Positions 41,589-55,455 of a DNA stretch of 64,000 bases are shown here, one piece after another. The position numbers and the translations under genes are program-made. Location: positions 1 through 64,000 of the forward strand of contig NZ_JACHIA010000005.1 in NCBI RefSeq assembly GCF_014202995.1, given 5' to 3'. The notes beneath the pieces were generated by a model. That model was not told the DNA's origin and did not search any database. It saw nothing but the letters and a program-made list of their open reading frames with translations. Numbering within the stretch: the first letter of the stretch is position 1; every line of letters begins with the position of its first letter. This DNA is from Longimicrobium terrae. GTDB taxonomy: Bacteria; Gemmatimonadota; Gemmatimonadetes; Longimicrobiales; Longimicrobiaceae.

Positions 41589-42192
41589 CGTCGTCTCCCT
41601 CCATTCCATTGCTCTGCGAGCCAGCCGACTGGTCAACCACAGCTTGCGAAAGGATCGGGCGATCGATCCGCGCATTCAGTTCCGCAAGTACTCCAGACAT
41701 CTCGCTGACTAATTCGGTTAAAGCATTGTGATTTCTCACCGTGGCGTCAAGCCTCTCGTTTACAGCCGCCAGTTCCGTATCTCTGACGCGATCGGTTTTC
41801 TGCTGATCCGATTGCGACTGCTTGAGGGTGAACACGCCCGCGACGCCGAGTTCGCTGATCTCGACGGGTGTCTTGCTCCATCCGCCCGATTTGATGAAGT
41901 GAAACAGCCGGTGCACCACCATCAGCCCGGCGCTCAGCAGAAGCATGGCCGCCACCACGATCGCCAGGACGATGAGCGTCTGCATCGAGAACCGGGCCGG
42001 CTGCCAGCCCGGAACCAGGTTGTCGATGATCGGCGTTGATGTCTCTGCCTTCTGCTTCTCCGGCTCGGGAGCGCGAACCGCCGGCGCGGCGGCCTGCACG
42101 GTGTCCCGCGTCCGTTTCGCGGAGTGATGGGAGGATTCGGCCGGGACCGCCACCGGCCGGGGTTCCGCTTTCTGCATCAGCGTGTCAGGCAT
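41566..42192 (-). CDS. Single-pass membrane protein with coiled-coil tail
   Basis: A 208-residue protein starting at ATG 42192, with GGAGGAG at a longish distance. Residues ~1-65 are Pro/Ala/Lys-rich and disordered. One transmembrane helix covers about 70-94 (TLIVLAIVVAAMLLLSAGLM). The rest contains WSKTPVEISELGVAGVFTL and a long coiled coil (residues 125-185). I recognise no family. It is operonic with the overlapping 59-residue coiled-coil gene. The pair could form a membrane scaffold, an inference from shape only. Confidence 0.68.
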   Translation of the reverse strand: MPDTLMQKAEPRPVAVPAESSHHSAKRTRDTVQAAAPAVRAPEPEKQKAETSTPIIDNLVPGWQPARFSMQTLIVLAIVVAAMLLLSAGLMVVHRLFHFIKSGGWSKTPVEISELGVAGVFTLKQSQSDQQKTDRVRDTELAAVNERLDATVRNHNALTELVSEMSGVLAELNARIDRPILSQAVVDQSAGSQSNGMEGDDDARREQE

Positions 42193-42424
42193 GCTCGGCA
42201 CCGGCTCGCTCCTCCTGTCCGGCTGGACCGCGGGGACCCATCGCGGCGGCGTGCATCGCCGCGAAAGAGGACGTACAGTACACGGGGCGGAACCGGGGAT
42301 CAAGGCCCATGACGAGGCCGAATCAGGGCGGATGGGCGGCCGCGGTGCGATCCGTGCCGTGACCCGATTCGGAATCCGTCACGCGCCGCACACGCGGCCG
42401 CACCCATCAGCGATCCAGGCACGC

Positions 42425-44248
42425 ATGGCCAGCGACCAGCCATCTTTTACGCGCCAGCTCTTCAGCGGCACCATCGACGACAGCATCCTGTTTCCGTTCC
42501 CCCGCATTTCGGAGGACGAGGAGCAGCGCGTCACCGCTTTTCTGGATGAACTGCGGGCGTACTGCGAAACCCACATCGACCGTGCATGGATCGACGAGCA
42601 CGAGCAGATCCCGCAGAACGTCATCGACGACCTGAAGCGGATGGGGCTGTTCGGCATCTCGCTGCCGCGCGAGTACGGCGGAATGGGGTTGTCGCAGAGC
42701 GCGTACTGCCGCGTGTTCGAGTTCGTCACCGGCTACGATGTGGGGCTCGCCATCATGCTGGGCGTGCACCTGTCCATCGGCATCAAGGGGATTCAGCTGG
42801 CCGGGTCGAATGCGCAGAAGGCGCTCTATCTTCCCAAAGCCGCCACGGGTGAGTGGATGGCCTCGTTCGCGCTCACCGAGCCGGGCGCCGGGAGCGACGC
42901 GGCCGGCATCCGCACGCGCGCGGTGCCCGACGGCGAGGGCGGATGGATTCTGAGCGGCTCCAAGATCTGGATCGGCAACGGATCGTTTTCCGAAGTGATC
43001 GTCACCTTTGCGCAGACGCCGGTGGAGCGCGACGGCAAGACGACGGACCGGGTGACGGCCTTCATCCTGCGCCCCGACATGCCGGGGTACGAGCGCGGCC
43101 CGGCGTTGCGCAAGATGGGCGCGCGGGGGAGCAACCAGGCGGAGCTGTACTTCAAGGACGTCCGCGTCCCGGCGGAAAACGTGCTCGGCGAGGTGGGCGA
43201 CGGCTTCAAGATCGCCATGCGCGTCCTCAACTCCGGGCGCCAGGGGCTGAGCGCCGGCGCGGGCGGCGGCGTGAAGCAGTGCCTGCGGATGGCGAGCGAG
43301 TTCAGCCGCACGCGCGAGCAGTTCGGCGAGCCGATCGCCAAGTACGAGCTGATTCAGGGCAAGATCGCGGCGATGGCGGCGGACGCGTACACGGCGGAGA
43401 GCGTCGCCTTCTTCACCACCGGGCTCAACGACCGCGGCGACGTGGATTACGCGCTGGAAAGCGCCGCCGCCAAGACGTGGAACTCCGAGGCACTGGACCG
43501 CGCCGTGGACGAGCTGGTGCAGATCGCCGGCGGGCGCGGGTACGTGAAGGACCATCCGTACGAGCGCCTGTACCGCGACGCGCGTATCACGCGGATCTTT
43601 GAGGGGACCAACGAGATCCTGCGGATCTTCGTGGGGCTTTCGGGGATGCAGGAGCCCGGCGCGCAGCTCAAGGAGGTGGCGGCGGCGCTGCGCGAGCCCA
43701 TCCGGCAGATCGGCCTGCTGACGGACTTTGCGGCGGACCGGGTGCGGCTTGCCCTGGGCCGCGGCGAGCCGGAGCTGGCCAAGCAGATTCATCCGCGGCT
43801 GCAGAAGCACTTCGACTACCTGACCGAGCACACCCGCGATCTGCGCATCGCGGTGGACCGCGCCATTCGCCGGCACGGGCGCAAGATCGTGGAGCGGCAG
43901 TTCGTGGTCGCGCGCATCGCGGACATGGCGATCGAGCTGTACGTGCGCGCGGCCACGCTGTCGCGCACGCAGGCGCTGCTGGAGGCGCGCGACGCGGGCG
44001 AGACCATCGCGCCCACGCTGACGCCGACGCGGCAGTCGCTGGATGCGGAGTCGGTGGAGCAGATTCTTCGCGTCTGCGACCTGGCGTGCCAGCGCAGCGG
44101 GCTGCGGTTCCGCGCCGCGCGCGTGCAGCTGAACGGCGAGCGCGACGACCTGGTGCGCGCCGTTGCGCAGGACGCGCTGGGGATGGATGCGGGCCCCGGC
44201 TCCAGCACGACGCAGGAGACGGAGGCGCCGGAGTTCGGGAAGCGGTAG
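42425..44248 (+). CDS. Acyl-CoA dehydrogenase, very-long-chain-like
   Basis: A 607-residue FAD enzyme of fatty-acid beta-oxidation. The first ~400 residues form the acyl-CoA dehydrogenase fold: LPREYGGMGLSQ, FALTEPGAGSDAAGI (FAD/substrate signature), KIWIGNG, RGSNQAELYFKDVRVP, and IAGGRGYVKD. Catalytic base Glu393 lies in IFEGTNEILRIF, the same place as in VLCAD/ACAD9. The C-terminal ~190-residue helical extension is the membrane-associating/dimer domain of that subfamily. It passes electrons to ETF. The start at 42425 (MASDQPSFTRQLFSG) fits homologues. It is solitary, followed by composite repeat copy 6. Confidence 0.92.
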   Translation: MASDQPSFTRQLFSGTIDDSILFPFPRISEDEEQRVTAFLDELRAYCETHIDRAWIDEHEQIPQNVIDDLKRMGLFGISLPREYGGMGLSQSAYCRVFEFVTGYDVGLAIMLGVHLSIGIKGIQLAGSNAQKALYLPKAATGEWMASFALTEPGAGSDAAGIRTRAVPDGEGGWILSGSKIWIGNGSFSEVIVTFAQTPVERDGKTTDRVTAFILRPDMPGYERGPALRKMGARGSNQAELYFKDVRVPAENVLGEVGDGFKIAMRVLNSGRQGLSAGAGGGVKQCLRMASEFSRTREQFGEPIAKYELIQGKIAAMAADAYTAESVAFFTTGLNDRGDVDYALESAAAKTWNSEALDRAVDELVQIAGGRGYVKDHPYERLYRDARITRIFEGTNEILRIFVGLSGMQEPGAQLKEVAAALREPIRQIGLLTDFAADRVRLALGRGEPELAKQIHPRLQKHFDYLTEHTRDLRIAVDRAIRRHGRKIVERQFVVARIADMAIELYVRAATLSRTQALLEARDAGETIAPTLTPTRQSLDAESVEQILRVCDLACQRSGLRFRAARVQLNGERDDLVRAVAQDALGMDAGPGSSTTQETEAPEFGKR

Positions 44249-44324
44249 GAGCCGGTTCGGGGACCGCCGTTCGGTCGATGGGGTCGGTCGATGGAAACGG
44301 GTGCGGGTGGCGGGCTTCACGGGC

Positions 44325-44716
44325 GCCCCCCACCCGGGCTCGTACTACTCGCCCACCCTCCCCCCAAAAAGACTGGGGGAGGGTTGGGGCGGGCGGAGGG
44401 TTCGGTGTGGGACTCGAGGTTGGATGGGGCCCAGGCTGTCCTGAGCGAATGAATCCGCCGCTCCAAAAGCGGAAAGCCCCGACACGGCGCTATTCGCGCG
44501 CCGTTCGGGGCTTCAACTGCATTGGGCGTGGCGGGCAGAGTTGGCGACCCAGTCCGCGCAGGCGGACTTCGTGTATCTCGAGGCGCGGTTTCAACCGCCG
44601 GACGGAATCCCGCCGCCGCGCTCCGCCTATTTCCCCACGCCGATCTGGGGTGTGCTCCCTCTCCCACATCTGTTCGTGGGAGAGGGTCGTCGTGCGCAGC
44701 ACGCGGGGTGAGGGCT
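44325..44716 (+). repeat. Composite hairpin repeat, copy 6 (A-B-C-E)
   Basis: A (44325-44402) with CCCTCCCCCC / GGGGGAGGG arms, B (44438-44523), C (44549-44601), E (44646-44716), in the standard order, lacking D. No gene is seen in 44249-44773. The downstream end lies 58 bp from the stop of the coiled-coil gene at 44774. Confidence 0.88.
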
Positions 44717-44773
44717 CACCTCCGCTGCTCACGCGAAAACCCGGAGCCGGGTCGATCCGTTCTCCCGGACCCC

Positions 44774-45409
44774 CTACAATCCCATCCGCCGCTTCATCTC
44801 CTGAAGCCTCGCTTCCACATCGTCCGCGTTGGGAGCGGAGGGCGGAGGCGGCGAATCGTCCAGTTCCTCGAGCGCGTCGCCGTACGCGGCCTCGCTTTCG
44901 ATGCGGCCGGCCATGCGGTCGAAGTCGTCCATCCCCACCTCGCCCGCCTCGCGCACCGACTGCTGCGCGCGCGCCTTGCGCACCGCGGCCAGCAGCCCGA
45001 AGCGGTTCAGGTCCGCCTCCTTGTAGCGGCGCATCATGTCCTGCACCTCGGCCGCGCGCAGCTCCTTTTCCGCCTGCGCCGCGCGCACTTTTTCCTCCAG
45101 CACGGCCACACGCCGGCGGTGGCGCTCCGCGAACTCGGCGGCGATGCGCACCGTTTCGGCGTCCTGAATGCGTTCGGCCAGCCCGCCGCGGCGGACGGCG
45201 TCTTCCAGCGCCTTGCGCTCGCGCGCCAGCTCGGCCTCGGCGGCGCGGACGCCTTCGTCGTACAGGGGAAGCGAGGCGCGCGCCTGCACCATCTCGCGGC
45301 GCATGCCGGTCAGCAGCTCGGCCACGTCGTCTTCGGGCCCGCGCCGCCCCGCCTCGGTCACGAAGGCGCTCCAGCTTTCCGAGAACAGCTTCTTGAGATC
45401 GTTCAGCAT
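44774..45409 (-). CDS. Coiled-coil protein, PspA/IM30-like in shape
   Basis: A 211-residue soluble protein. The start at 45409 (MLNDLKKLFSESWSAF) is chosen over an upstream frame with no ribosome site. Residues 45-140 form one long coiled coil (RERKALEDAVRRG, AERHRRRVAVLEEKVRAAQA). The C-terminal 40 residues hold SPPPPSAPNADDVEARL and a short helix. The helical hairpin plus amphipathic N-terminus resembles PspA/IM30, but I see no conserved PspA signature. No partner gene is adjacent. It is divergent from the nucleotidyltransferase gene at 45526. Confidence 0.7.
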   Translation of the reverse strand: MLNDLKKLFSESWSAFVTEAGRRGPEDDVAELLTGMRREMVQARASLPLYDEGVRAAEAELARERKALEDAVRRGGLAERIQDAETVRIAAEFAERHRRRVAVLEEKVRAAQAEKELRAAEVQDMMRRYKEADLNRFGLLAAVRKARAQQSVREAGEVGMDDFDRMAGRIESEAAYGDALEELDDSPPPPSAPNADDVEARLQEMKRRMGL

Positions 45410-45525
45410 GGGGCAAAGGTACGCACGCGCGGCGCCGCCGGTCAACGCACACGGGGCCTGGAGCCGTGACGGGTCCGATTGTTGCTTTTCCCCGGCGCAA
45501 CGATTCAACCACGGATTCGGTTCAA

Positions 45526-46476
45526 ATGCCCAAGGTTCAGCCGGACGCACCCACGTTTCCCGGGTTCAACTACCTCACCAAGGAAGAGCGGAAGTCCGTC
45601 ACCCACGGCGGATTCTGGATTCCCGAGGTTGAGCGCGAAGTGTACAAGGTGGCGCTCGCCGCGCTGAACGAGGCCAAGGTGCCGTACGTGGTGGCGGGCG
45701 CGTACGCCATCTACGAGCACACCGGCATCTATCGCCAGACCAAGGACCTGGACCTGTTCTGCACCCCCGAGGCGGTGCTGCAGGCCATGCAGGTGCTGCG
45801 CGATTCGGGCTTCATCACCCGGCTGGAGCAGCCGCACTGGATCGGCAAGGCCATCAGCAAGGCCAATCGCGACCACTTCATCGACATCATCTACGGGATG
45901 GGCAACGGCCTGGCCCTGATCGACGATGACTGGTTCAAGTACAGCACTCCCGCCGTGCTGGCCGCCACCGACGTGCACGTGGCCCCGGTCGAGGAGCTGA
46001 TCTGGCACCGGCTGTTCATTCACGAACGCCACCGCCAGGACATGGCCGACGTGGCGCACCTGATCCTGTGCAAGGGCCATCTGATGGACTGGCGCCGCCT
46101 GATCACCAAGACGGGTGAGCACTGGCCGCTGCTGCTGTCGCAGGTATCCATGTTCCGCTACGTGTATCCCGGGTACCGCGACCAGGTGCCGGAGTGGGTG
46201 GTGCGCGAACTGGTGGGCCGCGCCGAAGAAGCCGCGCACCAGCGCTCGGACGAGGGCGACGAGCACAACATCACCCGCGGCACCATGATTTCGCGCTTTT
46301 CGTTCGCAATCGACGTGAACGAGTGGGGATTCCACGACCTGCGCGAAGACAGCATCTCGGCCATGCAGAAGCATCCCGCGGTGCTGGGCGTGGAGGCGAG
46401 CGACGTGTGGGACGAGCGGGCCAATTTCGAGGAAGAAACCTCCGGCGGCCACGGCGAAGAGGACGACGAGGAATGA
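45526..46476 (+). CDS. Nucleotidyltransferase-fold protein
   Basis: A 316-residue protein. The ATG at 45526 is preferred over GTG 45466 because the extra residues are unstructured. The fold is suggested by YVVAGAYAIYEHTGIYRQTKDLDLFC near 50-75, where the KDLDLF acidic pair follows the G-x-x-A loop as in DUF1814/AbiEii-like nucleotidyltransferases. Later segments HFIDIIYGMGNG and APVEELIWHRLFIHERHR fit the same family. It could be a free-standing antitoxin/toxin relative or an enzyme acting on nucleotides. No adjacent toxin or antitoxin is seen. The C-terminal 40 residues are acidic. ATGA overlap couples it to the metallophosphoesterase. Confidence 0.78.
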   Translation: MPKVQPDAPTFPGFNYLTKEERKSVTHGGFWIPEVEREVYKVALAALNEAKVPYVVAGAYAIYEHTGIYRQTKDLDLFCTPEAVLQAMQVLRDSGFITRLEQPHWIGKAISKANRDHFIDIIYGMGNGLALIDDDWFKYSTPAVLAATDVHVAPVEELIWHRLFIHERHRQDMADVAHLILCKGHLMDWRRLITKTGEHWPLLLSQVSMFRYVYPGYRDQVPEWVVRELVGRAEEAAHQRSDEGDEHNITRGTMISRFSFAIDVNEWGFHDLREDSISAMQKHPAVLGVEASDVWDERANFEEETSGGHGEEDDEE

Positions 46477-47342
46477 CGGACGGGCAGAACGTGGCGGACG
46501 AGAGCGGCGCGGCCGGCGCCTCCTTCGGGCGGCGGCGCGAGGACCGGGCGGCGCGCGTGGTGCGGGTGGCGGCCGTGGGCGACTTTCACTGCGGCGAAAA
46601 GGACGGCGGGCTGTACCGCGACCTGTTCGCCAAGGTGAACGAGGAGGCCGACGTGCTGCTGCTGGCGGGCGACCTTACCCGCCGCGGTATTCCCGCCGAG
46701 GTGGAGGTGGTGCTGGGCGAACTGGCCGACGTGCGGGTGCCCATTCTGGCGGTGCTGGGCAACCACGACCACGAATCCGGCAACGTGGAGCGGGTGAACG
46801 ACATGCTGCGCGCGCGCGGCGTTCATCTGCTGGACGAGGCCCCGTTCGAGCTGAACGAGCACGTGGGATTCGCCGGGGTCAAGGGCTACATGGGCGGTTT
46901 TGGCCGCTACACGCTCACGGCGTTTGGCGAGCAGGACACCAAGCAGTTCGTGTCGACCACGCTGGACGAGGTGCAGAAGCTGGAGTACGCGCTGCGCCGG
47001 CTGAGCACGCCGGTGCGGGTGGTTCTGCTGCACTACGCGCCCATCATGGAAACGGTGATGGGCGAGCCGGAGCAGATCTTTCCGTTCCTGGGCAACGACC
47101 GCCTGGTGGAGCCCATCGACCGCTTCAAGGCGGCGGTGGCGTTCCACGGCCATGCGCATCATGGCACCTTCAGCGGCACCACGCCGGGCGGCGTGCCGGT
47201 GTTCAACGTGTCGATGGTGCGGGTGCGGGAAGATGCGGGGCTGCCGATGTACTACGTGCATGAGATTCCGCTTCCCGTGGACGCGCCTGCGGAGCACGCC
47301 ACCGAGCCCGGTGTGGAACAGCCCGCCGGCGCCGCCCGCTAG
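46473..47342 (+). CDS. Calcineurin-like metallophosphoesterase
   Basis: A 289-residue dinuclear-metal phosphoesterase. Motifs in order: VGDFHCG (36-42), LAGDLTRRG, VLGNHDHESG, LLHYAP, and FHGHAHHG, giving the full ligand set. Specific substrate is unknown, since the family ranges over nucleotides, lipids and phosphoproteins. Its ATG overlaps the stop of the nucleotidyltransferase gene (ATGA), so translation is coupled and a shared nucleotide substrate is possible. The C-terminal tail (~30 residues) is Pro/Glu/Ala-rich. A hairpin terminator follows. Confidence 0.9.
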   Translation: MTDGQNVADESGAAGASFGRRREDRAARVVRVAAVGDFHCGEKDGGLYRDLFAKVNEEADVLLLAGDLTRRGIPAEVEVVLGELADVRVPILAVLGNHDHESGNVERVNDMLRARGVHLLDEAPFELNEHVGFAGVKGYMGGFGRYTLTAFGEQDTKQFVSTTLDEVQKLEYALRRLSTPVRVVLLHYAPIMETVMGEPEQIFPFLGNDRLVEPIDRFKAAVAFHGHAHHGTFSGTTPGGVPVFNVSMVRVREDAGLPMYYVHEIPLPVDAPAEHATEPGVEQPAGAAR

Positions 47343-47379
47343 CCCCGGCGGCACCCGCCCGCGGGATGTCTCGAAAGAC

Positions 47380-47417
47380 AACGGCCTTCACCGATGCGTG
47401 GAGGGCCGTTTTCTTTT
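47380..47417 (+). terminator. Intrinsic terminator
   Basis: AACGGCC (47380-47386) pairs with GGCCGTT (47404-47410), with extra pairing of CAC/GTG inside, followed by TTCTTTT. Confidence 0.8.
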
Positions 47418-47499
47418 GCGGGTGATCGGGGAGGTGCGGGCGCCGGGCCGTAGTCCCTGACCGATGCACCCGGCCCGCGGACAGGCGGAACGGCAACAC

Positions 47500-47559
47500 C
47501 GTTTCACGCGGAGGACGCGGGGGTGGCGGAGGGGCGCGGGGGAACTGCGGGGGGGACCC
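47500..47559 (+). repeat. CGCGGAGG-type repeat
   Basis: TTTCACGCGGAGGACGCGGG is followed by GGTGGCGGAGGGGCGCGGGG and GAACTGCGGGGG, matching 33147-33200 almost base for base. Confidence 0.75.
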
Positions 47560-47646
47560 GCGCGGGTCCGGAGCGGGGCAGAGGAGTAGGGGAGGGGGGG
47601 ATATGGGTGGATGCCGCAGCCAGACCAGGGCGGGTGCCGAGAGCTG

Positions 47647-47680
47647 TTCCCGTACTTTCGTACTCTCGTACTCTCGTACC
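47647..47680 (-). repeat. Tandem CGTACTTTCGTACTCT tract
   Basis: The reverse complement of the GTACGAAAGT units at 7265-7312, with three units here. It lies just upstream of the hairpin terminator at 47694. Confidence 0.65.
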
Positions 47681-47693
47681 GCCCGGACGCAGA

Positions 47694-47725
47694 ATGCCCG
47701 GCACCGGAAATCCGGTGCCGGGCAT
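47694..47725 (-). terminator. Terminator hairpin of first subtilase gene
   Basis: ATGCCCGGCACCGGA pairs with TCCGGTGCCGGGCAT around a 2-nt spacer, 20 bp past the stop of the minus-strand subtilase gene. Minus-strand flank has no long T run. Confidence 0.7.
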
Positions 47726-47745
47726 CCCTCAGCCGAGCGTGAAGC

Positions 47746-48903
<1,158 letters not shown>

Positions 48904-49156
48904 GACATCCTCCGTACGTGGGGTGGTACGACTGCGCGCGGCCGTTCGGCCGCCGCGCGGGGGACTGCACCTGCCGGATGGACCACCAGATCACCGTATT
49001 CCGAATACAGCGGGATTTCCGCAAATCGCGTAACTCCTCTCCGAGCGGCCTGGCGCCTCGTGCCGGGGGGCACGGGACAGGGCTGCGTCGGCACTGCATT
49101 CGTTGTGATTCGGCGGGTTGCATCAAGGCACGGCGCGCGCCATTCGCCCGCACAGC

Positions 49157-49185
49157 GCTAAACCCTTTCCGTGCAACAAAGTCAA
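49157..49185 (-). promoter_or_regulatory. Candidate promoter for subtilase 1
   Basis: Minus-strand TTGACT (49185-49180), 17-bp spacer, TTTAGC (49162-49157). A small palindrome ACACA-GAT-TGTGT (49194-49206) lies just upstream and could be an operator. It is about 250 bp before the start codon, so the leader would be long. The remaining DNA in 48904-49569 shows no gene; its AT-rich stretch is around 49240-49380. Confidence 0.3.
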
Positions 49186-49569
49186 CGCTCCGTACACAGA
49201 TTGTGTCCGACCAAGAATGGTGCACCTCACACCATTATGCATCGGCGATCCGTGCAAAACGGGACGACGCAAAATGATCGTGTGTTGGACCGGCTGATCC
49301 GGACCCCTGAATTAGGCCCAAGTTCTACCAAATGCGCAGCGATCCAGCTTCGTTTTTATGTCTGTCAATATGGTCGTAATAGGTGAGTTGCTGGCCGTCG
49401 GGAATGCCTGACGCGGAACGCGGGCGCGGCTATGGATCGCGCACGGGAGGTCCGAAGAAAGGAATCGGCGCGGAGGTCCGCGTGGCGGGCTGGAGACGTC
49501 CGTCTGCCCGCTGCACCGTCTTCTGCTCCTCTGCTGCTCTGCTGCTCTGCGTGAGGTTCCCCTGCTGTT

Positions 49570-49622
49570 CCCCCGCGCCCCTCGCCGTACAACCCCCGCG
49601 TCCTCCGCGTCAGAGCAGTGGG
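49570..49622 (-). repeat. CCTCCGCG-type repeat with CTGCTCTG microrepeats
   Basis: CCCCCGCGTCCTCCGCGTCA at 49600-49619, preceded by CCCCCGCGCCCCTCGCCG and by (CTGCTCTG)3 at about 49520-49555. It is related to the family at 33147. 49624-49639 (GTAGAAGCTCGCCCTC) also occurs at 14174-14189. Confidence 0.6.
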
Positions 49623-49665
49623 TGTAGAAGCTCGCCCTCACACCGGACCCGGCACCACAAAAGAG

Positions 49666-49697
49666 AACCGCCCGGCGCGAGATCGCGCCGGGCGGTT
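49666..49697 (-). terminator. Intrinsic terminator of subtilase 2
   Basis: AACCGCCCGGCGCGA pairs with TCGCGCCGGGCGGTT. On the minus strand it is followed by CTCTTTTG. It lies 27 bp past the gene's stop. Confidence 0.85.
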
Positions 49698-49723
49698 GTG
49701 ACTGCCAGTTCCGCGGGTGCGGA

Positions 49724-51223
<1,500 letters not shown>

Positions 51224-51827
51224 GAGCTCCTCCAGCATGATAAGGGTGGGCAGGACGGGTGTGCCGTGCCCGGGGGAAGGCGGCCCGGGGAGGCCGCCAA
51301 TTCACCGGGACGCGGACGGAGTCGCGCTGACCTGATCCGCCGCATCCCATGGTTGAGTGCGGATGGATAAGGCACGGGGCGGACCACAAATGGCACAATC
51401 GCAAGTGGCCATCCCGCAACGACTTGGCAAAAATGCCCACCGTGGATGCGCGCCCGCGCTGGGGCACGGGATGGTGCAGGTGCACCGTTTCGGTTCACCG
51501 GCGCCATCCGTTTGATGCGGGCGGAGAGGATCGCGGACACTGTCGGATAGTGTCTGCCCGGCGTGCGGCGGGAAGCCGTCGCGCACGTGCGGAGTCGAAC
51601 AGGCTGCGGGATTGAAGGCAGCTGCCGATCGGGATCGGGTGTGCTTACGAAGGCGATCGGCGAACCTGATGGCCTGGAGGGAGCGGATATTCGCGGGGGG
51701 CGCGGCGGATTGGCGGAAATCCGCGACGAATGGCGGATCACGCACGTCATCCACATGCAACGGCCGCACCGGGATGGTGCACGGGGCCGGCGGATCGGCG
51801 TGCGCGGCGGGGTGGGCGGGTGCACGG

Positions 51828-51859
51828 TTGACACGCGCGCGCACGGGGGGCAGTGTACC
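51828..51859 (+). promoter_or_regulatory. Candidate promoter of maeB
   Basis: A perfect -35 TTGACA (51828-51833) is followed after 17-20 bp by only a weak -10 (CAGTGT/TGTACC). It overlaps a GGGGG-7-CCCCC inverted repeat (51845-51861) that could be an operator. The rest of 51239-51827 shows no gene. Confidence 0.38.
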
Positions 51860-51897
51860 CCCTCGCACCTGATCCAATCCGCACGAGGCAGCAGACG

Positions 51898-54151
<2,254 letters not shown>

Positions 54152-54159
<8 letters not shown>

Positions 54160-54709
54160 GCCGTCTTACGCCGCGGGGGAGACGATCGAGATCCACTACC
54201 TGCGCCCGCCGGACCGCGTGACGGTGTTCCGGCAGCGCGTGGTGGATGACAACGAGACCGTGGTCGTCACGTATCTGCCGTCGGCGGAGCTGCGGAAGCC
54301 GGTGATGGCGGGCGGGCGCGTGGTGCTGGAGCCGGGCGCGCCGGTGGTGTGGTTCAGCTACCGCGGCGAGACCTGGCACGACGTCGGCCGCTTTCACCTG
54401 GCGGACGGCACGTTCACCGGCATCTACGCCAACGTGCTGACGCCGGTGCGGATGCGCGGTGCGCGGTGGGACACGACGGACCTGTTTCTGGACGTGTGGA
54501 TGGGCGCGGACGGCCGCGTGGAGCTGCTGGACCGCGACGAGTTCGACGCGGCCGTGGCAAAAGGCGTGGTTTCCGCCGCGGACGCGGAACGCGCGTTCAC
54601 CGAGGCGGAGCGGCTGATCCAGGGCGCGCGGCAGGGCGCCTGGCCGCCCGCGCACGTGGCCGAGTGGACGCTGGAGCGCGTGCGCGAGGTCGCCGGGGCG
54701 GCGGGATGA
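54152..54709 (+). CDS. DUF402 domain protein
   Basis: A 185-residue protein with the DUF402 fold, related to Ntdp-like nucleoside tri/diphosphatases and FAU-1-like RNases. Visible features: ETIEIHYLRPPDRVTVFRQR at the start, a middle WFSYRGETWHDVGRFHLADG, then GIYANVLTPVRM and the metal-site-like WDTTDLFLDVWMGADG, finishing with a long helix near 150-180. The GTG at 54152 overlaps the maeB stop by 8 nt, so it is translated from the same message. An ATG at 54128 is the alternative. Activity on nucleotides or RNA is inferred from the family. It is followed by the largest composite repeat. Confidence 0.83.
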
Positions 54710-54764
54710 TCGGGGAGTGATGGGTTCGGGTGATGGAAATCGGCGGATGGCGGGCTTTGCGGGC

Positions 54765-55342
54765 GGCCCCCACCCGGGCCGGCACCACCGGCCCACCCTC
54801 CCCCGAAAAGACCGGGGGAGGGTTGGGAGGCGGCAGGGTCCGGCGCGGAAAGCGGAGATTTGCCCGCGCCGAAGCGTGTTGAGCGAATGAATCCGCCGCT
54901 CGAACAGCGGGAAGCCCCGACACGACGCCCACAGGCGCCGTTCGGGGCTTCAACTGCATTCGGGACCCGATGCATCGTTTCGGCCGCAGTCCGCGGAGGC
55001 GGACATCGTGTATTTCGAGGCGCGGTTTCAACCGCCGGGCCGAAAGCCGCCGACACGCGCCGCGCTTTACCCTCGCGCTCAGGTCTCCCCCTCCCCCGCG
55101 GAGCGGGTGGAGGGGGCCGGGGGGAGGGGGCCTCTCCGACAAGCGGCACCATCCGGGACGAACCGAGTTGCAGGTCTCCCCTCTCCGTGCGGCAGTTTGC
55201 ACGGGGAGGGGCCGGGGGAGGGGCCCGCGAGGCGTCGGACGCGAGCAACCTTTCCGATCCGCACGGCACTGATGTGTGCTCCCTCTCCCACATCCGTTCG
55301 TGGGAGAGGGTCGTCGTGCGCAGCACGCGGGGTGAGGGCCCC
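54765..55342 (+). repeat. Composite hairpin repeat, complete type copy (A-B-C-D-E)
   Basis: All five modules in order: A 54765-54840, B 54876-54960, C 54987-55039, D 55076-55230, E 55256-55342. Each contains inverted arms: A CCCTCCCCC / GGGGGAGGG, B GAAGCCCCGA / TTCGGGGCTTC, C AGTCCGC / GCGGACT plus GGCGCGG / CCGCC, D CCCGC / GCGGG and CCGTGC / GCACGG, E CCCTCTCCCAC / GTGGGAGAGGG and CGTGC / GCACG. It therefore looks like a chain of hairpins of about 580 bp. No stop-free conserved frame is shared by all copies. It lies 55 bp after the DUF402 gene and ends 114 bp before the DsbA-like gene. Confidence 0.9.
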
Positions 55343-55455
55343 GCCCGATTGACCCGCCGGACGGCGCGCGGCTATCTTCCGGCCGATCTTGTACGCGCGG
55401 AAGGGGCGCCCGAGCCGACCTCGCGCGCCCCTTCCGCGTTCTCCTCACCGCACCC

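Noticed and set aside
51385-51415. TGGCAC...GCAAG considered as a sigma-54 promoter
   Set aside because: The spacing between GG and GC elements is wrong on both strands.
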